DNA of 63,677 nt from an uncultured Helicobacter sp. (lineage in GTDB: Bacteria; Campylobacterota; Campylobacteria; Campylobacterales; Helicobacteraceae), in assembly GCA_949287835.1 (NCBI GenBank), contig CASEHV010000030.1:1-63677 (forward strand), in the 5' to 3' direction. Position numbers and translations under genes: made by a program. The number at the start of each line of letters is the position of its first letter. Position 1 is the stretch's first letter. Shown here piece after piece: positions 7,708 through 17,582 of this stretch. The notes beneath the pieces are model-generated. The model ran no database searches. It was given only the letters and a program-made list of their open reading frames with translations, and was not told the origin of the DNA.

Positions 7708-10700
7708 CTAAACATTCCCCTTCAACACTCTGGAGCCTAAATTACCATATCTATGGAATGCGATACTAGCGGCTCTCTCTGTGTGGTAATACAATAACTC
7801 AAAGTAGCCATTATCATAAGGTTTATGATGTGCTATTAGCTTGCCTTTAGCAAAGCCATCTTTGATTAGCATAGAAAATATCTCATCATTTTCGCTAAGC
7901 TCTCCTAAGTAGCGTATAAGCTCATAGCTACCTGCCTCCTGCACGAAGTCTCTATTATTTTGATACTCTATGACTAGATTGCGAAGTCCCATACTCTTGA
8001 TATTCTCTAGCACAAAGCCTAGGGCTGGGCTAATGTTAGTCGCCTTTATGCTTAAGGTTAGATGAGTATTGATGATTTGTGCGGCACAGACAATTTTTAG
8101 AATCTCGCTTAGAGAATCCTCGCTTCGCACACGATAAATCATACTTTTAACAGGCACATAGTAGAAAAGATTATCCTCACCTCTCACATGCACATAATCC
8201 CTTTTCTGCATAAATTCCGCTTCATTGAAATACACATAATCCTTTATAGCCACAAGGCTATCCTCTAGCTCTTTTGCAAAATTGCTATCCTCTGTGGTAT
8301 TGATGATATGTTGGATTCTATCAATGATATGGTGATTTACCACGCGTCCCTCACCTCTGTAATCCGCCTTTTTGCTAATATCCAAAAACTGCGTTACATA
8401 CGTATAGCTACCTGCCTTTCTACCAAAGCCTACTGCAGATTTCTTAATCCCCCCAAAGCTTTGTCGAAGCACGATTGCACCTGTGGTAGATTTATTAATA
8501 TAAAGATTCCCCGCCTCGATATTGTTTAGATAATACTCCCACTCTCGCTCATCTAAGGACTCAAAGCCGCTAGTGAGACCATAGCCCGTAGAGTTTGCGA
8601 TATGCAGCGCATGCTCTAAATCCCTAGCACACATTACAGATAAAATAGGTGTGAAAAACTCCGTCCTATGAGAGTAGCTACCCTCTTTTACGCCATATTT
8701 TATACAAGGCTTCATAGCGTAAGGATTGCCACCCTCAAAGCTAGGTGCCAATACCCACTCTTCACCATCATGTAGCTCTAAGCCTTTCTCTATCTTAGAA
8801 TCTATTGTGCTACTTAGATAGCCTAGTTTATTTTTTAAATCAAATGGATTCCCTACACTCATACTTTGCGCGGCATCTACTAGAGTTTTCTTAAAGCTCT
8901 CGTCCTCATAGACTTCTTTCTCAAGGATTAGCAGGGAAGTCGCACTACATTTCTGCCCTGAGTTTGAGAATGCGGAGTGAATGATATTTTTCACTGCTTG
9001 GTCTCTATCTGCCATTTTGCTAACGATAGTGGCATTTTTACCTCCTGTCTCAGCACTTAGGAATAATGTCGGATTCTGCTTTAAAATTTCATAGGCAGTA
9101 TCTTCGCCACCTGTTAGAATCGCGAAATCCACATCTTTTAGCAGTACCTCATTGACATCTTTGCCACTAGAAGGCAAGAAAACTAGATAATCTTTTGGCA
9201 GTCCAGCATCATAGAAGCACTGCGTTAGCATACTACCTGTGATAGCAGAGACATTAGATGGCTTATATACTACCCTATTCCCACTTGCAAGGGAAGCTGT
9301 GATTCCCCCAATAGAGATTGCCACAGGGAAATTCCACGGAGTGATGACTGCACCAATACCCTTTGGCTTAAACTCATATCCATCATGCTCTTTTAGAATC
9401 TTTCTAACGCTATGAGGATAGAATCTCAAAAAGTCGATAGCCTCGCTAACCTCAGCATCTGTCTCTACAAATGTCTTACCAACCTCTAAAGCAGAGATTC
9501 CAATTAAATCTCCTCTTCGCTCTGCCACTATCTCCGCGGTCTTTAATAGAATCTCTCCTAGCTCTTCAAAGCTTAGATGTGAAGTAGGATTCTTTAATGT
9601 CCTAATGCACTCCTCAATGCTATCTCTGCTAGCTAGATACACAGTGCCAATCTTCTTATCGCCGCCCTTTGCTAGAATCTCGCGTGGATTATCCTTTGGC
9701 TGCTTATCTAGGATAATGGGCGTTACCTCTACCTCTTTGAAATTCTCATATTTTTCTTTAATATCCAGTGCCCACTGGCGATTTGGTGCCAAAATAAAAT
9801 CTGTGTCTGCCTCATTCTTAAAGCTATCTAGCCCTACTTTCTGCGTATATGGCGCTTTCAAGCGATTTTGCTGTCTATATGGACTGCTAGGAATGGAGGA
9901 TACGCCTTTTATGGAATCAAGGAAAATTTGCTCCTGCTCTTTCCACGTAGCAGAACCTACCTTTAAGTCAAAGGCATAACGCATGAAATTATCCTTACCT
10001 GTATTCTCATCAAGACGTCTCACAAGATAGGCTATGGCATTATTGAAATGCTCATCGCTACACACAGGGGCATATAAAATAAGATTATTTGTCTTTGATA
10101 CCTCAAAACTTGCTTTTAGATTCATACCCTCTAGCATTTCAAATGTGAAAGATTCAAAAGCATTACACTGCCTAATGCGAGTCATGGCATAAGCAATCTG
10201 GAATATATTATGCGATGCTACGCCTATATTTATGTATTTGAAATTATCATCGCTTAGGACGTAATTTAGCATTCTGTTGTAGTTAGAATCTGTATCGACC
10301 TTGCGTCTGAAAGTGGGTAGTTCCCATTCTTTCACACTTGCTATTGTCTCCTCTGATTCCATATTTGCACCCTTTACGATACGAATCTTAATGGGTGGTT
10401 TGCCACTTTGCACACGCTCTTTTGAGAACTGCACAAGTTTCTTTAAATACTCATAAGAATCTGGAATATATGCCTGTAAAACGATACCTGCTTTAATATC
10501 AAACTTAGAGATAGATTCCATAAATGAAGCCACAGTTAGCTCTAAATCCTTATACTCCTCCATGTCAAGATTGATAAACTTTGGATTCCCTGCCTTTTGC
10601 TGTGTCTGGGCTATGGCATATAGCTTATCTAGTCGCTTGACTATCTCATCTTTGGAGTATTCAAAATCAAGGATATTGATTTGCGAGAATATAGTCGTGA

Positions 10701-11244
10701 TTTTGATAGATATGTAGTCAATATAATTTGAGTTTAAGGCGTCTGTGTATTTTTGCAATCGATAGTTGGCTTCTAAATTCCCCAGCACTTCCTCGCCGAT
10801 TAGATTCACATTTAGCCCGATTTTCTGCTCTTTTCGCTTGTCGGCATGCTTTTTTAGCGAGATAGGATTCTCATCTAGCACCATAGCCTTTGTATCACTT
10901 TTTAGATTCTTAATAAAGAAAGGCACACTAACCTTAGGCATACTCTTACCTATGCCTAAAAATAGTTGTAACAGCAACTTCTCAAATGGGGAAAAGAAAT
11001 TCGCTATGCCATATTTCTCAAGCGTATAGTTGATTAACTCATGCACATTGACATAATCATGAGAGCGGAAACTCCTATCTAGCAACTCTATTAGCATGAT
11101 TTTAGAACTCGGATTCTCAAGCATTTTCATCATTTTCTTACGAAACTTTTTCTCATGCCTACTCAAATCACTATTAATTCTATTTTGCAATGACTTAGCT
11201 AACTCAAGACTTTCCTTAATGGTATCTGGACTATATTCTTGCAT
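7708..11244 (-). CDS. putA: Bifunctional proline dehydrogenase / P5C dehydrogenase PutA
   Basis: A 1178-residue enzyme that oxidises proline to glutamate in two steps (FAD proline dehydrogenase, then NAD glutamate-semialdehyde dehydrogenase) at the inner membrane face. The N-terminal half carries the proline dehydrogenase barrel (RIVKGANMESEE; RLDENTGKDNFMRYAF near the flavin site). The C-terminal half is an aldehyde dehydrogenase with catalytic C766 (SGQKCSA) and general base E732 (AETGG). The N-terminus shows no ribbon-helix-helix DNA-binding domain, so self-repression is unlikely. Length fits the family in Campylobacterota. It is divergent from an MHS transporter, and the shared 200-bp spacer could coordinate both. 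Proline is a favoured respiratory substrate in this group. Confidence 0.96.
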   Translation of the reverse strand: MQEYSPDTIKESLELAKSLQNRINSDLSRHEKKFRKKMMKMLENPSSKIMLIELLDRSFRSHDYVNVHELINYTLEKYGIANFFSPFEKLLLQLFLGIGKSMPKVSVPFFIKNLKSDTKAMVLDENPISLKKHADKRKEQKIGLNVNLIGEEVLGNLEANYRLQKYTDALNSNYIDYISIKITTIFSQINILDFEYSKDEIVKRLDKLYAIAQTQQKAGNPKFINLDMEEYKDLELTVASFMESISKFDIKAGIVLQAYIPDSYEYLKKLVQFSKERVQSGKPPIKIRIVKGANMESEETIASVKEWELPTFRRKVDTDSNYNRMLNYVLSDDNFKYINIGVASHNIFQIAYAMTRIRQCNAFESFTFEMLEGMNLKASFEVSKTNNLILYAPVCSDEHFNNAIAYLVRRLDENTGKDNFMRYAFDLKVGSATWKEQEQIFLDSIKGVSSIPSSPYRQQNRLKAPYTQKVGLDSFKNEADTDFILAPNRQWALDIKEKYENFKEVEVTPIILDKQPKDNPREILAKGGDKKIGTVYLASRDSIEECIRTLKNPTSHLSFEELGEILLKTAEIVAERRGDLIGISALEVGKTFVETDAEVSEAIDFLRFYPHSVRKILKEHDGYEFKPKGIGAVITPWNFPVAISIGGITASLASGNRVVYKPSNVSAITGSMLTQCFYDAGLPKDYLVFLPSSGKDVNEVLLKDVDFAILTGGEDTAYEILKQNPTLFLSAETGGKNATIVSKMADRDQAVKNIIHSAFSNSGQKCSATSLLILEKEVYEDESFKKTLVDAAQSMSVGNPFDLKNKLGYLSSTIDSKIEKGLELHDGEEWVLAPSFEGGNPYAMKPCIKYGVKEGSYSHRTEFFTPILSVMCARDLEHALHIANSTGYGLTSGFESLDEREWEYYLNNIEAGNLYINKSTTGAIVLRQSFGGIKKSAVGFGRKAGSYTYVTQFLDISKKADYRGEGRVVNHHIIDRIQHIINTTEDSNFAKELEDSLVAIKDYVYFNEAEFMQKRDYVHVRGEDNLFYYVPVKSMIYRVRSEDSLSEILKIVCAAQIINTHLTLSIKATNISPALGFVLENIKSMGLRNLVIEYQNNRDFVQEAGSYELIRYLGELSENDEIFSMLIKDGFAKGKLIAHHKPYDNGYFELLYYHTERAASIAFHRYGNLGSRVLKGNV

Positions 11245-11443
11245 ACTGCATCTCCATATCTAATTTACAAAGCGATATTCTAACCTATAACTTGCTAATA
11301 AGTAGAAAAATCACAATAAAGATTAATTTCAAGTTACGTTTTGTAAATTATTGATACATTAAAGCATTGCAAAAACAAAAAGTATCTACACATTATGAAA
11401 TAAAAGTATGATTCAATACAAAACATCGTATATAAGGAATATA

Positions 11444-12700
11444 ATGCAAGAACTTACAAAAACGCAAAAAATCCGCTCAATCATTGCCGCAAGCAGTGGG
11501 AATCTAGTAGAGTGGTTTGACTTCTATATATACGCATTCACTGCAACATACTTTGCACATACATTTTCTACATCGGATAATCAGGTGGTGCAGCAAATTA
11601 ATGCCTTTGGCGTTTTTGCAGCAGGCTTTTTCATGCGTCCCATTGGCTCATGGCTTTTCGGCTCTCTAGCAGATAAAGTTGGACGTAAAAAATCTATGGT
11701 CGTATCTGTCATATTAATGGCACTAGGCTCATTTATCATTGCCGCACTGCCAAGTAAAGATAGTGTTGGGGACTTTGCTATATTATTGCTGCTACTTGCA
11801 AGGCTCATTCAAGGCTTAAGTGTCGGCGGTGAATACGGCATAGCCGCCACATATCTATCAGAGTTAGCCACAGAGGGCAAAAGAGGATTTTACTCGTCAT
11901 TTCAGTATGTAACTCTCATAGGAGGGCAGCTTTTGGCGGTGGCTAGTATTAGCATTTTATTATTATTTTTCACTCAGCAGGAAATGCACGATTATGCGTG
12001 GAGAATCTTGTTTGTAGTAGGCGGGATTCTAGCACTAGGCTCTCTTTTTATAAGAAAGGCAATGAATGAGAGTGCCACAAAATTGCATCAGCACAAAGAC
12101 AGAGGAACTCTAAAGGCGCTATTTAAACATTGGAAACCATTTTTAATCGTGCTAGGAATCACCGCGGGAGGCTCTCTTGCATTCTATACCATAACGACCT
12201 ACACAAAGACTTTTATAGAAAATGCAGGTATGGATAAGACATTAGTCAATAATCTATTTTTGGTAGCATTGTTTGTATTGATGATTGTCCAGCCAATATT
12301 TGGATTAATAGGCGATAAAATCGGGCATAAAACCTCATTAATTATATTCTGCATTCTAGCCCTAGTGGGAATCTACCCCATATTTATGAAAATATCAAGT
12401 AATATAGATAATAAATATATGGTGTTTATATTAGTTGTAGCTCTCTTTATTATGCTAAGTTTCTATACCTCTGTGGCTGGAATCTTTAAGGCAAAATTAT
12501 TTCCCGAACACGTAAGGGCGCTTGGCACGGGATTTGGCTATGCCATATCAAATGCAATCTTTGGAGGTTCCGCATCGTATGTAGCATTGCAATTTAAAAA
12601 TGCACAAATGGAAAATGCTTTTTTTGTCTATCTAGCAATCCTCATAGTGATTATGCTTATTGCAGCAATTTGCCTGCCAAAAAAGGCAGAATTAAATTAA
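11444..12700 (+). CDS. MHS-family transporter (2-oxoglutarate or proline/betaine type)
   Basis: A 12-TM major facilitator of the metabolite:proton symporter family. It shows the usual signatures: SSGNLVEWFDFYIYAF early, RPIGSWLFGSLADKVGRKK between helices 2 and 3, and RLIQGLSVGGEYG. I prefer the ATG at 11444 (AAGGA 5 nt upstream) over an upstream in-frame ATG at 11408, giving 418 residues. KgtP and ProP belong here and cannot be separated by eye. The divergent putA suggests the cargo is linked to proline or its downstream product 2-oxoglutarate. The 3' end overlaps the convergent pdxJ by 4 nt. Confidence 0.85.
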   Translation: MQELTKTQKIRSIIAASSGNLVEWFDFYIYAFTATYFAHTFSTSDNQVVQQINAFGVFAAGFFMRPIGSWLFGSLADKVGRKKSMVVSVILMALGSFIIAALPSKDSVGDFAILLLLLARLIQGLSVGGEYGIAATYLSELATEGKRGFYSSFQYVTLIGGQLLAVASISILLLFFTQQEMHDYAWRILFVVGGILALGSLFIRKAMNESATKLHQHKDRGTLKALFKHWKPFLIVLGITAGGSLAFYTITTYTKTFIENAGMDKTLVNNLFLVALFVLMIVQPIFGLIGDKIGHKTSLIIFCILALVGIYPIFMKISSNIDNKYMVFILVVALFIMLSFYTSVAGIFKAKLFPEHVRALGTGFGYAISNAIFGGSASYVALQFKNAQMENAFFVYLAILIVIMLIAAICLPKKAELN

Positions 12701-13482
12701 TGCAATAATGCAACCATATCTCTAATGGCTCTCTCTAGCCCTACAAATATGGCTCTTGCAATAATGCTCTGCCCTATATTTAGCTCCTCTATATCGCTAA
12801 TTCCTACAATATCTAAGACATTATTGTAATCTAGTCCATGCCCTGCGAAAACATGCAACCCCGCACTTTTAGCAAAGCTAGAAATAACTCTTAGATTCTC
12901 TAACTCATCTTTTACTTTATCTCTTAGCTCTGACTTGCTTAACTCAAACTCAGTTATGCTGTGCTGCGTTAAAGACAGATTTGAATACGTCATTAAATAT
13001 AAATTTGCATATCTACCTGTGTGTAACTCCAATGCAATGTCGCTTTGAATCTGCTCTGATAATTTCACAACTTCCTCTATCACTGCCTTATTTGGGTCAA
13101 TGAAAAGCGCCACTTCAATATCATTATTTTTAATAAAATCAAGAGTTTGTAATAAATGATTCCCTACCAATAATCCGCCCTCTGTGGTAACCTCCTCTCT
13201 TTTCTCTGGCACTAAAGTTATTCGCGATGGCTTTTTACTACATATAAAATCTAGTATGGATTTTTCATTAGCGCACTCTATATTTACGGGAATCTGACTT
13301 AGACGCATGATATTTTCAACATCTCTGTCGTGTATATGACGTCTATCTTCACGTAAATGAATGGTTATCTGCGATGCTCCCGCTAGTTTTGCTATATGAA
13401 GTGCATTTATGGGGTCTGGGTCATTAATTTTTCTTACTTCTCGCAAATATGCGATGTGGTCAATATTTACACCGAGTCTCAC
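12697..13482 (-). CDS. pdxJ: Pyridoxine 5'-phosphate synthase PdxJ
   Basis: 261 residues. It condenses 1-deoxy-xylulose 5-phosphate with 3-amino-2-oxopropyl phosphate in the DXP-dependent vitamin B6 pathway, in the cytosol. The family start LGVNIDHIAYLREVR, the motif HLREDRRHI and the C-terminal AGHGLDYNN / LNIGQSIIARA are visible and the length is full. The partner pdxA is not adjacent, unlike in many relatives. Convergent with the transporter gene by a 4-nt overlap. Confidence 0.95.
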   Translation of the reverse strand: MRLGVNIDHIAYLREVRKINDPDPINALHIAKLAGASQITIHLREDRRHIHDRDVENIMRLSQIPVNIECANEKSILDFICSKKPSRITLVPEKREEVTTEGGLLVGNHLLQTLDFIKNNDIEVALFIDPNKAVIEEVVKLSEQIQSDIALELHTGRYANLYLMTYSNLSLTQHSITEFELSKSELRDKVKDELENLRVISSFAKSAGLHVFAGHGLDYNNVLDIVGISDIEELNIGQSIIARAIFVGLERAIRDMVALLH

Positions 13483-13560
13483 TAAGTATCCTTTGAATTT
13501 TTGTAAATTGTGATATTATTTCACAAAAAAATGATTTTTCAAAAAGAGAGGGACAAAACT

Positions 13561-14427
13561 TTGCAAAACGACAAAAACAATTTTCGAATAGATTCCAAAT
13601 CTATGCAACAAATAAAAGAAACGCTTTATAATATATGCGGGATTAACATAGCAGATTCCAAACAAACAATGATGCAAAATAGAATCAATGCACTAATAAA
13701 AATGCCAGAATGCAGAAATATAGAATCCTTTGATGACCTCATAAGGCAGGTAAATATCAATCCACAAATAAAGCAGAGTTTTATCAATAGCTTTACCACC
13801 AATAAAACAGATTTGTTTAGAGAATCATATCATTACAGCGATATGCTAGATAGGTCTTTGGTGCCACTTTTGAGTAAAAATGCACCTATAAAAATATTTT
13901 GTTCAGCTAGCTCTAGCGGGGAAGAGCCATATTCCATAGCTACTACATGTCTGTATGCAAAAGGCATTTTTCAATCAAGTTCTAGTATTAGAATCACTGC
14001 CACAGACATAGATACGCAAATGCTAGAGTTAGCAAGAAATGGCGAATATGTCTTTGATAGTAGGCTAAATAAGATTCCAGATTGGGTAGAGTTAGAAAAG
14101 TATTTTGATGTCTCTAGGAATACAAATGGCACATTGAATCTAAAAGCAAAATCATCGATAAAATCTATGGTTAATTTTCAGCAGTTAAATTTATTTAACA
14201 AAACCTATCCGTTTCCAAATGCAGACTTTGATATTATCTTTTGTCGTAATGTTTTAATTTACTTTAAGCAAAGCGACCAAGAACAGATTCTAACAAGGCT
14301 ACATAATCTACTAAAAGTAGGTGGGACACTATATCTTGGACACTCTGAGGATACGCTTGGATTAAGTCAAAGATTTGATAGATTAGGTAATAAAATTTTC
14401 GTTAGAAAAGGTGAAGAAAATATTTAA
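13561..14427 (+). CDS. cheR: Chemotaxis protein methyltransferase CheR
   Basis: Transfers methyl groups from S-adenosylmethionine to receptor glutamates in chemotactic adaptation. An N-terminal helical domain precedes the SAM domain with IFCSASSSGEEPYS and the CheR signature DIIFCRNVLIYF. The open frame extends to a GTG at 13510 and an ATG at 13531, but the first convincing ribosome site (AGAGGG, 13547-13552) serves a TTG at 13561, giving about 288 residues; this start is inference. It is followed 15 nt later by cheB, so methylation and demethylation are one transcription unit. H. pylori lacks this pair, consistent with an enterohepatic species. Confidence 0.93.
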   Translation: MQNDKNNFRIDSKSMQQIKETLYNICGINIADSKQTMMQNRINALIKMPECRNIESFDDLIRQVNINPQIKQSFINSFTTNKTDLFRESYHYSDMLDRSLVPLLSKNAPIKIFCSASSSGEEPYSIATTCLYAKGIFQSSSSIRITATDIDTQMLELARNGEYVFDSRLNKIPDWVELEKYFDVSRNTNGTLNLKAKSSIKSMVNFQQLNLFNKTYPFPNADFDIIFCRNVLIYFKQSDQEQILTRLHNLLKVGGTLYLGHSEDTLGLSQRFDRLGNKIFVRKGEENI

Positions 14428-14442
14428 TTTTGAGGAGTAAGC

Positions 14443-15153
14443 ATGGCTTTACAAGGCAAAAACACTAAAAATATATTAAATACTCAAATAGAGGAAAAAC
14501 ATAAACCAGATGTAATTTTGCCAAAACAACCATGCACACTATCACGTGAGAAGCTAATCGTAATTGGTAGTTCCACAGGTGGCACGGAAGCATTAAATAG
14601 AATCTTTTCCTCTCTTGAGAAAGGATTACCGCCCATAGTCGTGGTGCAGCATATACCAAAGATGTTTTCTGGCTCACTTGTGGCAAGGCTAGATGCAAAT
14701 AGTAAAATCAATGTATATGAGGTAAATTCAAAAGTTCAATTATTAAATGATTGTGCCTATATGGCAAATGGAGATGACCACGTAGTCCTTAGCTATGAGG
14801 GGGGGAAGTATTATGCAACGCCAATTCATGGCAAAAGAGTATCAAGACATAGACCTAGCGTAGATGTATTATTTAGAAGTGCTAATAATACTTCAGGCAG
14901 AAATACCCTAGCTGTGATTCTAACAGGCATGGGAGATGATGGAAGCATTGGTATGAAAGAGTTGTTTGACAATGGTGCATATACCATAGCACAGGACGAG
15001 GATAGCTGTATTGTATTTGGTATGCCAAAAAAGGCGATAGAAGCAGGTGCGGTAAGGGAGATTTTGCCGCTTACAAGCATTGCTAAGAGAATCATGGATT
15101 ATGCGAATAATAAAATTAATCTAAAAAATAATGGTCCAGATATTAATATATAG
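14443..15153 (+). CDS. cheB: CheB methylesterase lacking the receiver domain
   Basis: 236 residues. The enzyme removes receptor methyl esters and deamidates glutamines. Only the catalytic domain is present: Ser44 in GSSTGG, His70 in VVQHIP, and the Asp pair 165/166 in TGMGDDGS. The first 35 residues are a non-homologous linker, and the usual phosphoacceptor domain is missing, as known for Campylobacter CheB. Adaptation is therefore probably not feedback-controlled by CheA. A run of seven G lies in frame at 14799-14805. The 3' end overlaps the convergent phosphatase gene by 11 nt. Confidence 0.94.
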   Translation: MALQGKNTKNILNTQIEEKHKPDVILPKQPCTLSREKLIVIGSSTGGTEALNRIFSSLEKGLPPIVVVQHIPKMFSGSLVARLDANSKINVYEVNSKVQLLNDCAYMANGDDHVVLSYEGGKYYATPIHGKRVSRHRPSVDVLFRSANNTSGRNTLAVILTGMGDDGSIGMKELFDNGAYTIAQDEDSCIVFGMPKKAIEAGAVREILPLTSIAKRIMDYANNKINLKNNGPDINI

Positions 15154-15637
15154 CCCTCTTTTTTGCAATAATATATCCGCTAAAAAATCCCAGCAATGCC
15201 CCGGCAATTACTTGCAAAATAGTATGACGCATGGCATATATCCTAGAGATTCCTACGAAAATACCTATGGTGCAAACTAAGATTCCAAGAGTATATCCAT
15301 ATCGCTTCCATGCAAATCCTGCAACGATAAAAATAGACGTAGTATGTCCGCTAGGGAATCCATTATATTCCTCGGTGATTGGTCTCTTTGAAATAGATAA
15401 TAAAAAATCAATATTAGTTTTTCTAAGCAAATTTTTAGACAAAAGCATTACGCCTAGCCCAATTAAAGAGGATAGCAATAAATACTTGATTCCCAAAAAA
15501 TCCTTAAAACAAAGTAAAAATATAAGGGCAAATATAATGCCAAACTGCATAGTATCGCCGTAGGTTATAAATCCATTTTGGATAAAAACCTCTTTTTCTA
15601 AAAAAATGCTAACTATATCAATGGATAGTTTAAACAT
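15143..15637 (-). CDS. PAP2-superfamily membrane phosphatase (lipid A phosphatase-like)
   Basis: 164 residues, about five membrane helices. Catalytic motifs: KRP near residue 90, PSGHTTSIF with the acid/base His, and SRIYAMRHTI with the nucleophile His. The usual Asp after the third motif is replaced (HTILQVIAG). From memory, Helicobacter lipid A 1-phosphatase has a similar RIY...HTI third motif, so a role in removing lipid A or isoprenoid phosphates on the periplasmic side is plausible; the substrate is inference. The start overlaps the end of the upstream membrane-protein gene by 8 nt, implying translational coupling. Confidence 0.75.
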   Translation of the reverse strand: MFKLSIDIVSIFLEKEVFIQNGFITYGDTMQFGIIFALIFLLCFKDFLGIKYLLLSSLIGLGVMLLSKNLLRKTNIDFLLSISKRPITEEYNGFPSGHTTSIFIVAGFAWKRYGYTLGILVCTIGIFVGISRIYAMRHTILQVIAGALLGFFSGYIIAKKRAIY

Positions 15638-16745
15638 CTGATGGCTGGGTAATCACTTTTGTTTTATTGCTTTCTTTTTTAAATTTATTTTCCCTATACA
15701 TAAGAGGGTCAAAGAACACAAGCAACGGATAACCCTCATCTTTTAGCTTACTAAATGCAGATACAGGCAGAAAGTCATTCTTTGGATATTGTCGTTTTAG
15801 CTCCATAGCCTCGCTTGTCTTACCAACCTCAAGCAACACATAGAAATACGCAAATACGCTATGCTCTATATCTTTACTTAAAGCCTCAAAAACAGAAAGC
15901 CAAAAATTAATATTGCTTTGGCTAAAGGTTTTGCTAATCTCTATGGCAAAACGCAAATATTCCCTCTCGCTAAAGTTTGCATACTTTAAAACAGATATAA
16001 AAACGCCACTGCTAACACTAATCTCATTGCGAGATGATGATAGCGCAATATGAATTAGCATATCCAAACTCAAATAATTAGGCTTTAACTCTAGTGCCTT
16101 ATTAATAATCTTAGAATTTTTAGATTCCAAAATTACATTCCATGCCTTATCATAAACATCACTTGCATTAATGCCATGCGAAGAATTATTAGTATATTCT
16201 TTTTTCAAAACCTCAAAAGCCCTCTGGGAATCTTTTATGGAATTTTTCACATTCATTAAAAAAAGTGAATTGTTTTGGGATAATCCGCTTTTTTGCAAAA
16301 ATACGCCATTTTCAATATCTAGCATACCATTGATGATTGAATCAATCTTTTCATTGTTGCTTAAAGCGCTCTTAGTATTTGCGTCTAAATTAAATCGCTT
16401 TAGGATTAAAGATAGCTCTTTTAACTGCTTGTTTGCAAAGATTCTGTCTTTTGCACTTCCGCCTAATGCCTGCTCTTGAATCTGCAATACTAATTTATCT
16501 TTGTCTTTGTTTAAAGAGCGAGTCTTAAAGGCAAAAATAATAGAACTAACAGACATAAATATCCATGCAATGATTAGCAAAATAATCAATGGAACGCAAA
16601 TCCACAATGCTATGGGCAGTGTTAGCGAAAAATCATAAAACAACGTATTTTTCAGAGTATATTCATCTGGCAAAATATAAAAACTATATCCACCTACTAT
16701 AATGATAAATAAAACTGCTATGCCTATAAAATATCGAACTTTCAT
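15630..16745 (-). CDS. Conserved two-helix membrane protein of unknown function
   Basis: 371 residues. Helix 1 spans about residues 5-25 and helix 2 about 45-72, with a short periplasmic loop between them. The remaining 300 residues are cytoplasmic, largely helical, and contain a repeat-like stretch typical of alpha-solenoids (ASDVYDKAW, LKPNYLSLDML, SVLKYANFSEREY). It lies between a DksA-like gene (4-nt overlap) and the PAP2 gene. The order accD-rlmH-dksA-like-membrane protein recalls the H. pylori arrangement. No function is assigned; a tether or scaffold role would fit the architecture. Confidence 0.65.
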   Translation of the reverse strand: MKVRYFIGIAVLFIIIVGGYSFYILPDEYTLKNTLFYDFSLTLPIALWICVPLIILLIIAWIFMSVSSIIFAFKTRSLNKDKDKLVLQIQEQALGGSAKDRIFANKQLKELSLILKRFNLDANTKSALSNNEKIDSIINGMLDIENGVFLQKSGLSQNNSLFLMNVKNSIKDSQRAFEVLKKEYTNNSSHGINASDVYDKAWNVILESKNSKIINKALELKPNYLSLDMLIHIALSSSRNEISVSSGVFISVLKYANFSEREYLRFAIEISKTFSQSNINFWLSVFEALSKDIEHSVFAYFYVLLEVGKTSEAMELKRQYPKNDFLPVSAFSKLKDEGYPLLVFFDPLMYRENKFKKESNKTKVITQPSDV

Positions 16746-17110
16746 GTTCTCTCCTTCTGAGTTTCTTGCTTCTCATAAATTTCTCTGCAACTAATGCAAA
16801 ACCTCGCATGTGGCTTTGCCTGCAATCTCTCAATGTCGATTTCATCTTCACACATTTCGCAGATTCCATATACGCTATCTTGAAATTTTGCCAAAGAAGA
16901 TTTTATCTCATCTATCTCCTTTACATTTCGCTGTAATACAGAATCCTCAAAATGTAGCTGCGATTGTGCGGATATAATATCTGCATGGTCTTTTAACTTT
17001 AATCCGTGCATTTCCTTTAGGTTGCTACCCAAATCAAAGCACATATTCTCTAAATACAAAAGTCGCTCCTCTAATATATATTTCAATGACAATAAATCTT
17101 CCTCACGCAT
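16742..17110 (-). CDS. DksA/TraR-type zinc-finger protein
   Basis: 122 residues: a long N-terminal coiled coil (about 5-80) followed by a four-cysteine finger C84-x2-C87-x17-C105-x2-C108 (ICEMCEDEI, CISCREI). Members bind in the RNA polymerase secondary channel and adjust transcription, often with ppGpp. The acidic DxxDxA tip of classical DksA is not obvious, so the precise activity is uncertain. Overlaps the downstream membrane-protein gene by 4 nt and follows rlmH by 10 nt, within an accD-rlmH operon. Confidence 0.8.
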   Translation of the reverse strand: MREEDLLSLKYILEERLLYLENMCFDLGSNLKEMHGLKLKDHADIISAQSQLHFEDSVLQRNVKEIDEIKSSLAKFQDSVYGICEMCEDEIDIERLQAKPHARFCISCREIYEKQETQKERT

Positions 17111-17120
17111 TTTATTCCTT

Positions 17121-17582
17121 TCACTCTTTATGATATGGGTGATTATTAATAATACTAAGTCCCCTATATATCTGCTCTAGCAAGACAATCTTAGCAATAT
17201 GATGACTAAAAGTAAGTTTGCTAAGACTAATGCTAGGATATTTCTTTAACACAGAATCCTCAAAACCAAATGCCCCTGCTATAAAAAAACTCATACCTCC
17301 CATATTTAAATAATCCCCTAGCATGTTGCTAAATCCATTGGAATCCTGCATTTTCCCATTGCTATCTAGCAGTACGCTTTTATTATCAAAATGTCTTTGA
17401 AACGCTAGAGAATAGCTATTTTTAGCACTTTTAGAATCTAGTCTCTGTGCTGCCCTAACATGCTTATCAAAAATATTATATACGGTAAGCTCTACACAGA
17501 GGCTTTTGCAAAACTTGATATATTGAGATTCCAAAGTAGATATATTAGAATCCCTACAAATAGCATAAATATTAATTTTCAT
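17121..17582 (-). CDS. rlmH: 23S rRNA pseudouridine-1915 N3-methyltransferase RlmH
   Basis: 153 residues, a SPOUT methyltransferase acting on helix 69 of assembled ribosomes. The glycine loop FFIAGAFGFED and the C-terminal signature LEQIYRGLSII...HPYHKE are typical, and the length is normal. The start overlaps the end of accD by 11 nt, so the two are probably co-translated. Confidence 0.92.
   Translation of the reverse strand: MKINIYAICRDSNISTLESQYIKFCKSLCVELTVYNIFDKHVRAAQRLDSKSAKNSYSLAFQRHFDNKSVLLDSNGKMQDSNGFSNMLGDYLNMGGMSFFIAGAFGFEDSVLKKYPSISLSKLTFSHHIAKIVLLEQIYRGLSIINNHPYHKE

Noticed and set aside
13510-13560. Longer N-terminus for CheR (GTG at 13510 or ATG at 13531)
   Set aside because: No ribosome site before either; AGAGGG precedes the TTG at 13561.
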